A stretch of DNA of 41,117 bases from an uncultured Clostridiaceae bacterium (GTDB lineage Bacteria; Bacillota; Clostridia; TANB77; CAG-508). Below, one piece after another: positions 25,318 to 32,950 of the stretch. Location of the stretch: the NCBI GenBank assembly GCA_946493085.1, contig CAMMAC010000013.1:1-41117 (forward strand). The letters run 5' to 3'. The notes under the pieces are model-generated. The model was not told the DNA's origin and searched no databases. It was given only the letters and a program-made list of their open reading frames with translations. How positions within the stretch are numbered: the stretch's first letter is position 1; each line of letters opens with the position of its first letter. The position numbers and the translations under genes are program-made.

Positions 25318-26229
25318 ATGGGAGAACGGATTTATTTTTTAAAAGACATTTGGAAATCTATTAATCCAGAGGAAGTAAGGGTATATCATGCAAGTAGTTT
25401 GGAAGATGAAATACGGTTTTATTTTAACGAAAATCAATATGTTGTGGCAAGGGATAATAAAAATGGCACATGTTCAGTTATACTTGAAGAAGAAAAGCAA
25501 GAGCCTCAAAATGAGAAACAAAACACAGAAGGGATATTAGATTATATCAAGAGAAATATTTTTATATCTTTTGTGTTTTCACTAATTATTTCTTTCATAT
25601 TATGCATTGTTCTGTTTACTCCATTAATAGATATATTCTTTTTGCTACTTGTGAATTCTATACACTACTTATTGATAAATATTCTTTTTGTAGCAACTCA
25701 CGAATATATATTTACTTCACAATCATTAAAAAGTAAACATTCTGCTGAGCATATGATAGTAAATTTTCTTCAACAAAATAAAAGATTACCAAAAAATCTG
25801 AAAGAATTTCAAAAATCTTCCAGATTTTCTATTGATTGTGGTAGCAGAAAAAAAATACGAGAATTTATTGGAAATTTTATCCAAAGTATATTTGCTGCAA
25901 TCATATCTATAGTATTGAGTATCTTATATTTCAAAATTACCAAAACGGATTTACTATCCCATACTATCTTTGCGATTACCTATTTCATTATTTTCTATGG
26001 TATTGAAATTTTAATCCATAAATATCATAAATTAAATTTTATCATCACGCCCATAGAAAATATGTTAAATAATGTTATTCAATGTTTTAATACTACAAAA
26101 AAAGTAGATAACCGAGATTTGCAGTTAGCCTATTACGCAGCCGAGGAATGGTTGCAGATAGTTTATCCTGAATTTTATAATGAAGAGGATGCAGAGAACA
26201 ATATCTTTAGTGAAAGCAATGAGAATTAG
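25318..26229 (+). CDS. DUF1385-like (YqhQ-related) membrane protein
   Basis: About 303 residues. Four hydrophobic helices: ISFVFSLIISFILCIVLF, IDIFFLLLVNSIHYLLINIL, FIQSIFAAIISIVLSILYF and LLSHTIFAITYFIIFYGIEI. Between helix pairs lies SKHSAEHMIVNFLQQNKRLP followed by SSRFSIDCGSR, which recalls the HGAEH...HPRCGT core of DUF1385 proteins, and QLAYYAAEEWLQ near the end also fits. The N-terminal 85 residues are soluble and not recognised. The GGAGG seven bases before the ATG at 25318 decides the start against a TTG at 25297. Monocistronic. Function unknown; the DUF1385 match is by motif only. Confidence 0.65.
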   Translation: MGERIYFLKDIWKSINPEEVRVYHASSLEDEIRFYFNENQYVVARDNKNGTCSVILEEEKQEPQNEKQNTEGILDYIKRNIFISFVFSLIISFILCIVLFTPLIDIFFLLLVNSIHYLLINILFVATHEYIFTSQSLKSKHSAEHMIVNFLQQNKRLPKNLKEFQKSSRFSIDCGSRKKIREFIGNFIQSIFAAIISIVLSILYFKITKTDLLSHTIFAITYFIIFYGIEILIHKYHKLNFIITPIENMLNNVIQCFNTTKKVDNRDLQLAYYAAEEWLQIVYPEFYNEEDAENNIFSESNEN

Positions 26230-26261
26230 TAACTAAAAATAAACAAATGCTATTTTTAGGG

Positions 26262-26301
26262 AAAATACAACCTTTGGAAATTCCATTGGTTGTATTTTTT
26301 A
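26262..26301 (+). terminator. Rho-independent terminator after the DUF1385-like gene
   Basis: AAAATACAACC pairs with GGTTGTATTTT (11 bp), with GGAA/TTCC pairing possible in the loop, and six T in a row at the end (26295-26300). It lies 33 nt after the stop codon. Confidence 0.85.
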
Positions 26302-26305
26302 CATA

Positions 26306-26446
26306 TTCTTTCTCTGCTTTTTTTGAATTTGCTCTATACCCAATTGATATAATCATATCTAAATTGTAGTACTTTACTTGATATGTTTGACCATTCTTAC
26401 CCATAGTCGTAATTTTTGCGACTGTGCCATTCTCCTTTAATTTTTG
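26306..26446 (-). pseudogene. Remnant of a RhuM-family (Virulence_RhuM) gene
   Basis: Reading the minus strand gives LKENGTVAKITTMGKNGQTY followed by QVKYYNLDMIISIGYRANSK. The YYNLDMIISxGYRxNSK segment is the hallmark of RhuM/DNA-binding prophage-type proteins, where it continues into a region about GTQFRIWAT; here it stops being family-like after NSKKA and runs into the terminator of the facing gene. No start codon with ribosome site exists, so this is a short internal fragment left by deletion. A sign of past mobile DNA next to the accessory region. Confidence 0.7.
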
Positions 26447-26468
26447 TCAATTGATTTATTACTTTTTA

Positions 26469-26693
26469 TCAATAGTTTATCTTTTTTTGTATTCCTAATC
26501 CATCTCCATTACAAGTTAATGTTGTAATTCTTTGCTTCGTCTTTTTTGATTCCCTCGTTATTCTTAAAGATTCCATAAAACTTTCCTTTTTATCTTCATT
26601 TACTGTAATTTTAGGTTCCTCTAATTTTTTAACTTTATCTTGCTTATGCCATATATTCTTTAGGAATAACAATATTTTTCTTATCCTATTCAT
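26469..26693 (-). CDS. Small hypothetical protein
   Basis: 74 residues, very basic N-terminus (MNRIRKILLFLKNIWHKQDK) then Lys/Glu-rich with no recognised domain. Its ATG overlaps the stop codon of the transglutaminase-like gene (ATGA), so it is translationally coupled to it. The first 20 residues could form an amphipathic helix at the membrane. No function can be assigned. Confidence 0.55.
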   Translation of the reverse strand: MNRIRKILLFLKNIWHKQDKVKKLEEPKITVNEDKKESFMESLRITRESKKTKQRITTLTCNGDGLGIQKKINY

Positions 26694-28864
26694 CTCTCTG
26701 CTTCCTCCTTTATTACTATTTCACCAGAACTCTTTGATAAATCTACCTCTTCTTTTTCTTGTTCCATCATTTCCCACGGTCTAAGTCCGTTTGTTCTTTT
26801 CAAATCTTCTTCATAGCATTCAAATTGTTCGGTAAATTCTTCTTGTGATAATCCTACAAACTGCCCTTCCTCTTGACTCGCAAAGTAAAATTTCTTTCCC
26901 AATTCATTGGAATCCACATAAACATATAAAATTGGTCTTTTTTCCTTGTCGTTTCTACTATAAACTCTATTTACAACACATTTGTTAAATCTTAAATTTT
27001 CATTATTTAAGAGTATATCACTTAAAATACGCATACTGGAGTTTTGACATGTTGCAAATTCCGGACACGCTTGCCTTAATAATAAAAATTGCTTATTGAT
27101 GTTTTGCTCCGGTTGTCTTGCAAAAAATATATCTACCAGTGTTGATTTTTCCAGTAAATCTTTTATTGGAAATTGTCCTTCTTTATCCGCCAACCCAACA
27201 CTTGTAAACAGGTTTCTTAAACTTTTCTCATCTAAATTTAAAGTTGCATCTTGCAATTGTTCATCATTTTTATGGCAATAATGGTCTTTGCCTTCTTCAT
27301 CTATATCATTTTTTCTTGCCTGCTCATAACTTATACAAAAATTATCAGGTTTTCCGCCGAATCTATGGCTTGTTAAATTCCAAGTAGGATCTAGTATGGT
27401 ATTTCCTTTTGCCACTCCTCCACTTGCTAATGGAAGTTCTATATCTTTTATTTTCAAAAATGAATGATTGCCACTACTTATCATTTTGCTCTCTATTCCT
27501 ACTCTACGAAGTATATACTGCTCTACTTTAGCTATTCCATTACAAACACCATAACCAGAACTAATAATTCTCCATAATGCCCTACAATCGGAAGTATTAA
27601 ATACTTCGGTGTCAAAATCAGGACTATAGCTTATTTTTTTACCAATGGCATTATCTATTACCGCCATTTTCTGTGCTTTTGAATATTCTGGCTTTAAGTT
27701 ATCTATTACAGAACTTATCCATTCTTCCGCTTCTTTATAATCCTTTGCTTTTGCACCCCAAAATATAACCTCATTTAATTCACTCTCTATCTCTAAGTTG
27801 GGACAAATGTCGCAAAGTTTTAAAAATTTAAGCCTTTGTTCTTCTGTAAAATTCTCTGGATTTTCACTTATTAAATGATCTAATCCTTTATAATCTTCTA
27901 AATTTCTTTCTAAATCTAAAATAATTTTTCTACCATTGTCTGTCATTTGTATTGTAAGTGCAGATTTATACTCTTCTGGAAAATTACTTGTATCTATACT
28001 CTCCTTTACATCTATATTTAATGTAGCTAATATTTCTCTTTTTTCACTAAGAGTAAAAGCAAAATTGTCCAAGTTTGTTATAAATTCTTTTTGCCTCTTA
28101 GAATCTAATCTTTGTATTACTTCATAAGGTGCTATTCCCTTTCCCTTACAAAATTCTCTTTGCTCTACTAAAAATTCACTTAAGTTCTCTCTATCTAATG
28201 TTTGCAATATAGAAATAATATGGAATTTATCAAAATCCTTTTCTTGCAATATTGCTTCCATTTTATAACGATTACTACAAGTTTTTAAAATAAGCACTTT
28301 TTGATAATTTTCTAGCGGATATATTTTTAATACTTTATCTTTTACTTCATCATTAGATAAATTTTCTACTAGTTTCATTATCTGATGACCTGCTAAATGC
28401 AACTGATTTGTGACAAAGTTTACATCTAATAAGATTTTCTCTTGTGCTTGCTCTGATAATGTTGAAACAATATTTCTTAATTCGTAATCTGGAATTTGAT
28501 ATTTTTGTATAAAATTTTGATTATGCAATAATTGTAGCTTAGTATTATCATTTAGTCTCTTTATTAAAGCAATAGTTTGATAACTTTCTAAACCACTCAT
28601 AATGTTTTCATTATTTATCATTTGTAATAAGATATTTTCATCGGATATACTCCCTATTATGCCTCCTTTTATCCAAGGGTCTAAATTTGTAAAGTGTGCA
28701 TAATCAAATAGTCTGTTCTTTTCTTCGTCACTTAAAAAATCACTTATTAGGTCTAAAAATTCCTTTGCATTAAAATGATATTGCTTTAACATATCTTTAT
28801 TAGCAAATATACTAAATTTATCTTTGGTTTTTTCTAATCGTTTTCTTAGAGCCTCAGCGTTCAT
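26690..28864 (-). CDS. Large protein with transglutaminase-like (cysteine protease fold) domain
   Basis: 724 residues, no signal peptide or membrane helix. Residues 1-350 are predicted helical and repetitive (runs such as LSDEEKNRLFDYAHFTN, LSNDEVKDKVLKIYPLEN, LSEKREILATLNID), like a solenoid. Residues about 395-500 form a transglutaminase-like core: GYGVCNGIAKVEQYILRRVG with C441, SGNHSFLKIKD with H467, and TILDPTWN with D492, an apparently complete Cys-His-Asp triad. The remaining 220 residues are not recognised. AAGGAGAAG precedes the ATG. Related enzymes are proteases, deamidases or cross-linking enzymes; the target here is unknown. It is coupled to the 74-residue gene downstream. Confidence 0.75.
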   Translation of the reverse strand: MNAEALRKRLEKTKDKFSIFANKDMLKQYHFNAKEFLDLISDFLSDEEKNRLFDYAHFTNLDPWIKGGIIGSISDENILLQMINNENIMSGLESYQTIALIKRLNDNTKLQLLHNQNFIQKYQIPDYELRNIVSTLSEQAQEKILLDVNFVTNQLHLAGHQIMKLVENLSNDEVKDKVLKIYPLENYQKVLILKTCSNRYKMEAILQEKDFDKFHIISILQTLDRENLSEFLVEQREFCKGKGIAPYEVIQRLDSKRQKEFITNLDNFAFTLSEKREILATLNIDVKESIDTSNFPEEYKSALTIQMTDNGRKIILDLERNLEDYKGLDHLISENPENFTEEQRLKFLKLCDICPNLEIESELNEVIFWGAKAKDYKEAEEWISSVIDNLKPEYSKAQKMAVIDNAIGKKISYSPDFDTEVFNTSDCRALWRIISSGYGVCNGIAKVEQYILRRVGIESKMISSGNHSFLKIKDIELPLASGGVAKGNTILDPTWNLTSHRFGGKPDNFCISYEQARKNDIDEEGKDHYCHKNDEQLQDATLNLDEKSLRNLFTSVGLADKEGQFPIKDLLEKSTLVDIFFARQPEQNINKQFLLLRQACPEFATCQNSSMRILSDILLNNENLRFNKCVVNRVYSRNDKEKRPILYVYVDSNELGKKFYFASQEEGQFVGLSQEEFTEQFECYEEDLKRTNGLRPWEMMEQEKEEVDLSKSSGEIVIKEEAER

Positions 28865-29012
28865 TACTTCTCCTTTGTTTTTTCATTTTCTATTATGTTT
28901 ATATTATCATATTTTTATAAGAATGAACACTTTTTTATTAAAAAATTTCTCTACTGTATTTTTCTTACTGTTGCCTTTGGTTGTATTTTGTTTTCTATTT
29001 ATTCTAAAGCAT

Positions 29013-30386
29013 TTATTGCCAAGTTAATACTGGATAACCATTATTACTATTTTGCGAATCCTTTTTAAAATCGTTTCCTAAAAGGTTATCTATCTGCTTC
29101 ATTTCCTCCATAGTTTTACTAATTGCTCCTTTTACATGAATACCATTTCCACCATTCACTATATTTTCTAAATAATAGCAATTCTGTATTGTTCCTGCCA
29201 CAAATACTCCTACTATTGCTCCGCCTAAATTATTATTTGACCTTACTTCACCTATATTATAACAATTATGGATTAAGCAACCCTCATTAAATATACTTCC
29301 TGCAATCCCTCCTACATTAGAACCTGTTCCTGTTATTTTCGCAATATTATAACAATTTTTTATACTTCCTTCATTTTGAAGTGCACCAGTTATTCCTCCT
29401 ACATTTGTTGTTTGGCTTGTAATAATTCCTATATTGTAGGACATTTCTATTTTTCCAGTGTTTACCCCACATATGCCTCCTACGGAACTCTCAGAAAACA
29501 TATTTCCTTTATTGTAACAGTAACTTACATTTCCTGCATTATTTCCTACTATTCCTCCTACTATAGTTTTTCCTTCTATATTTCCCAAATTGCTACATTT
29601 TTTTATAGTGCATCCCTGAAGACTTGTACCTACTATACCACCAAAATTCGTGTTATTCGCTTTTAGTTCTGCTTTATTGATACAATTTTCTATACGACTA
29701 TCATTGCATGCATAACCGGTTATTGCTCCAAAACTAATTCCTGCATCAATGTAACAATTTTCACCTATTATTACATTTTTTATAACACCACTATTTAATA
29801 TACCAAATAAACCTTTTCCCTTTTCCTTAGAAGTAATTTTTATACCATCTATTGTATGATTTCTCCCGTCAAATATTCCTTTAAAAGGTTTATTCGTATC
29901 ATCAAGTACACTTGTATTTTCTGTTAAATATATTCCTATAGATTCCCATTCTTCGTTACTATCTAGTGTAATATCACTAGTTAAACTTATATATTTTCCT
30001 TCATAAGTATTTCCACTATTTACATCATCTCTAAATGATTTTAATTCATCTACTGAACCTATTTCTATCATATTCTCTTGTGTTACTACTTCTCCCAAGT
30101 AATCTATATAATAGTTTGTACCTCCTATTTGCAATAAAAAACTTCCATCACCATTTTCTGTTAGAACATATTCTATATCTCCTAATTGTGATTGCAATGC
30201 TTCTTCTAATTTTGTTTTGTCTAACTCTAGACTTCCTTGTGCTTGTGCAGATGTTACAGCAAGTTCTATTGCTTCTTTTTGTTGTGCTTGTGTAGTTACC
30301 TTATCTGCTATTTGCGCTTGCGTAATTATACCATTATCTCCTACTACCATATTAATAGATACTCCTGCCAAGATAATTAACACAAT
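29013..30386 (-). pseudogene. Prepilin-leader GLUG-repeat protein, C-terminal part of a gene split by an IS91-like element
   Basis: 457 codons and a stop with no start of its own. It opens in mid-helix with IVLIILAGVSINMVVGDNG, then a short helical part, an SVDELKSFRDDVNSGNTYEG region, and from about residue 165 six or so GLUG-type repeats of 25-30 residues (patterns GGIVG...CYNKGN, GGITG...CYNIAKI, GGIAG...CYNIGEV) that fold as a beta-helix. It ends NNGYPVLTWQ as many GLUG proteins do. The missing start is at 32775-32843 on the same strand. Joining the two gives one continuous frame of 480 residues. The truncated part is probably not expressed from its own signals. Confidence 0.8.
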
Positions 30387-30400
30387 AAAATGTTTAGTAT

Positions 30401-30469
30401 GTTATCGGTGGTTAGGCTGTAGAAAATCAGACTGGCATAGATTGCTAGACCAGCCTGACCATCGATAAC
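30401..30469. repeat. Terminal hairpin of the IS91-like element
   Basis: GTTATCG-g-TGGT-ta-GGCTG pairs with CAGCC-tg-ACCA-t-CGATAAC: 16 base pairs interrupted by a 1x1 and a 2x2 mismatch, with a 31-nt loop. IS91-family ends carry hairpins recognised as single strands by the HUH transposase, and this is the likely equivalent. It is 14 nt from the inferred border at 30387. Confidence 0.7.
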
Positions 30470-30667
30470 ATTCATAATAGTAAATTGCGGTAACTTTCCT
30501 ATACTTGCTATGGATTTTCTATTTTTTCCTCTCACTCTAATTTCACCACTTTTTTCAAATTTATTTCTCTAACTATTGTAAAATTCCTAATTTTATTGTA
30601 CAATTAGATATAGTTTCCCCCTCCCCAGAATGAACGGGCTTTAGTTTGTGTATTTAATTGTTAATTT

Positions 30668-31783
30668 TTATGTAGTATTTGGAATTAACATATGACCTTT
30701 TTTGCAATGGGGGCATAGGTTAAAGTCCTTTCCTAAAGTTTTCTTTAGTAATTCGAGAGTGGGAAGCTTTTCTTTTATGTATATTTTTGTTCTTGTTAAT
30801 ATTTTACATTTTAATAATTTTTTCTTCTTGCTTTTGTTTCCTAATATTCCGTAATATCTTATTTTCATAAAATTTGGTGGTAATATATGTAATAAAAATC
30901 TTCTTATAAATTCTTGTATACTTATTGTCATTTCTTTCATTTTGTTGTTATCTTTGTAGTCCCTCCATTTAAATGTCACGGTTTCTCCTTCTATTTTTAG
31001 TATTCTTTCGTTTGATATTGCTACTCTATGTGTGTATCTTCCTAAATATTGGATTACACTTTCTGCATTTTTAAATGGTTCTTTACAATATACTATCCAT
31101 TCTTTTTTATATAAATTTTGTATTAATTCATTATATGTTGCTAGATTTTCTAAATATTGGTTATTTCCATAAAATTCTATTTTTTCTTTTCTCATATAAC
31201 TTAAAAACTTTCCTCTAAACACTCTTGACATTACTTTTACTGGTATAAAAAAATCTTCTTTCTTTTCCTTCCATGTATTTATTTCTGTTAACCCTCCTCC
31301 TGTTACTACTAGATGTACGTGTGGGTGATACATTAAATTTTGTCCCCATGTATGTAATATACTAAAAAATCCTATTTCTGCTCCTAAATATTTTGTGTCT
31401 TTTGCTAGTATTTGTAATGTTTCGCTTGAAGCTTTAAATAGTATTTTGTATATCTTTTCTTGATTTTGTAAGGCTATATTGTATATTTCACTTGGTATTG
31501 TAAATACGATATGATAATATTTTATATTTAAAACTTCTTCTTTTCTCGCTTCTATCCATTTTATCTTTTTTCCTGCTTGACAGTTTGGACAATGTCTATT
31601 TCTGCATGAATTATAGACTATTTCTTCATATCCACATTCATCACATACATATTTATGAGCTCCTATTGCTCCTGTTTTACAATCTTTTATTGATTTCATT
31701 ACTTTTTGTTTATATCCTATAACTTTATTTTCTTTTATATATTTTTCTAACCCCTTATTTAATATTTCTTGAATCTTTTCCAT
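30668..31783 (-). CDS. IS91-family transposase (zinc-binding N-terminus, Y2 HUH endonuclease)
   Basis: 371 residues, complete. Zinc-binding N-terminal domain with C47, C50, C60, C65 and C68 (CDECGYEE, SCRNRHCPNC). HUH motif HPHVH at 153-157 followed by LVVTGGG. The two-tyrosine motif YLGRY (Y246 and Y250) then THRVAISNERIL. These are the parts needed for single-strand cleavage and transfer in rolling-circle transposition. A C-terminal Cys pair (CPHCKKGH) may bind another zinc. Its ATG lies inside the end of the recombinase frame, so the two are translationally coupled in the intact element. The enzyme looks active. Confidence 0.92.
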   Translation of the reverse strand: MEKIQEILNKGLEKYIKENKVIGYKQKVMKSIKDCKTGAIGAHKYVCDECGYEEIVYNSCRNRHCPNCQAGKKIKWIEARKEEVLNIKYYHIVFTIPSEIYNIALQNQEKIYKILFKASSETLQILAKDTKYLGAEIGFFSILHTWGQNLMYHPHVHLVVTGGGLTEINTWKEKKEDFFIPVKVMSRVFRGKFLSYMRKEKIEFYGNNQYLENLATYNELIQNLYKKEWIVYCKEPFKNAESVIQYLGRYTHRVAISNERILKIEGETVTFKWRDYKDNNKMKEMTISIQEFIRRFLLHILPPNFMKIRYYGILGNKSKKKKLLKCKILTRTKIYIKEKLPTLELLKKTLGKDFNLCPHCKKGHMLIPNTT

Positions 31784-32643
31784 TTTCTTCTCCTTCTCTC
31801 AAAAATACATCTAATGGACTTTCTAATCCTAAATCTATATTTGCAACATGGATGTATTCCATGGTAGTCCTTATGTTGCTATGTCCCATTAATTCTTTCA
31901 CTTGTATTAATGTTGCTCCATTTTCTATTAAGCTTGTGGCAAATCCGATGGCGCAATGTGTGAAATGTCGCCTTATTACTTATTTTAGCCTTTTTTCTAT
32001 ATTTTCTAAAATGTGTTCTTATTACATATTGGTTTATTGGCTCTCTATTTGCATTAAAAAATAGAAATCCCCCTCCTTTTTTTGGTCTTTCTTTTTGATA
32101 GTATTTTCTTAACATTTCTAAACTTGCTTTTGGTAATATAGTATATCTTTCTTTATTTCCTTTTCCTTCTCTTACAAAAATTCTCATTTTTTTACTATCT
32201 ATATCTTCTACTCTTAGTTTTACTATTTCACCAATCCTTAATCCTGATCCATATGCTAGCATAAAAATTGTCTTATATTTATATTCTTCCACACAATCAA
32301 AAAAAGTGCTTAACTCCTCTTTTGTTAGCACCTTATATACTTTCTTTTTTAGTTTCCTCATTGGTAGTTGTTTCTTATTTATTAATTTATCTAATGTTAC
32401 TTCATATAAAAACCTTATTACACTATTATAATGATTTACTGTTTTGTCTGATACTTTTCTTTCTTGTAGCAAATATTTATATAAATAATTCCTAAGTTCC
32501 TCTATTGTTACTTTATCCATTGGTTTTTTTAAATATTTTATCATCTCTTTTGTTTTTCTAATATAAAAATCATATGTATAATGAGAAAAGTTCCTCATTT
32601 TCATGTCCTGACTCATTTTTTCGATTAATTGTTCATTTGTCAT
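31755..32643 (-). pseudogene. Tyrosine recombinase of the IS91-like element, frameshifted
   Basis: Starts at the ATG at 32643 (GGAGG eight bases before; the TTG at 32658 is outside). N-terminal SAM-like core-binding part, then the catalytic domain with Arg in GSGLRIGEIVKL, Lys in EGKGNKERY and HTLRH. Just after HTLRH an extra base shifts the frame: the +1 reading continues as GFATSLIENGATLIQ, with VKELMGHSNIRTTMEYIHVA bearing the second His and the catalytic Tyr, and stops at 31755 inside the transposase start. In the shifted frame translation ends early at 31879. One-base change, recent. The recombinase as encoded lacks its nucleophile. Confidence 0.8.
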
Positions 32644-32691
32644 TAAAAATACCTCCAATATAATATATTTGCAACCTACGTTACATAATGT

Positions 32692-32720
32692 ATTATATCA
32701 GAGGTTTTCTCTATTTTCAA
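32692..32720 (-). promoter_or_regulatory. Promoter of the IS91-like element
   Basis: On the minus strand TTGAAA (32715-32720), 17-bp spacer, TATAAT (32692-32697), 49 nt before the recombinase ATG at 32643. It lies inside the element, so it moves with it. Confidence 0.75.
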
Positions 32721-32774
32721 TATTTTTCCTTTCCTCTTCCTTTGTTCCATTGCGAGGCACGAGCAATTTAATTT

Positions 32775-32843
32775 AATAGTTACCACTAATGCAATTAATG
32801 TAATTCCACTTTGTTTTCTCTTTTTTTGCTTTTGTTTGTTCAT
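32775..32843 (-). pseudogene. N-terminal fragment of the split prepilin-leader GLUG gene
   Basis: 23 codons from the ATG at 32843: a Lys/Gln-rich head (MNKQKQKKRKQSG) then ITLIALVVTI, the conserved half of the hydrophobic segment. The sequence of the IS91-like element follows directly. The rest of the gene resumes at 30386. Preceded by leader copy D, so transcription and translation would start here and run into the element. Confidence 0.8.
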
Positions 32844-32950
32844 TATTTTATCCTCCCCGTTTTTTATTCTTACAAGGAGGATTATATCGTTTCTTTATTT
32901 TTTCTTACCTTTTTATTTTGCTTTCTAGTAGTTACTTATTTCCATAATTT
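32844..32950 (-). promoter_or_regulatory. Conserved prepilin-gene leader, copy D, with Shine-Dalgarno-sequestering hairpin
   Basis: 107 nt between the stop region of the lectin-fold gene and the ATG at 32843. Distal AAATTATGGAAATAAGTAA, then AATAAAGAAACGATATAATC and hairpin ATCCTCCTTG / CGGGGAGGAT with a 13-nt loop. The ribosome site GGGGAGG is in the 3' arm. Its stem differs from copy C at three positions, all compatible with pairing (two become G-U, one goes from G-U to C-G). Confidence 0.75.

Larger units (their letters stand above)
30387..32774 (-). mobile_element. IS91-like element with HUH transposase and tyrosine recombinase (2388 bp)
   Basis: The borders are fixed by the split prepilin-leader gene: coding sequence ends at 32775 and resumes at 30386, and joining them restores the frame as in the intact paralogue at 34679. 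There is no target-site duplication, as known for the IS91 family, which transposes by rolling circle with an HUH enzyme. Inside: a promoter, a frameshifted tyrosine recombinase, the transposase overlapping it, and a 69-nt hairpin near the low-coordinate end. At the other end ATTGC...GCAAT forms a small 5-bp stem. Between 30387 and 30667 only non-coding end sequence is visible. Confidence 0.8.

Noticed and set aside
30387..32774. IS200/IS605-type element
   Set aside because: The transposase is 371 residues with an N-terminal zinc domain and a two-tyrosine motif, which fits IS91; no TnpB or guide RNA is present.
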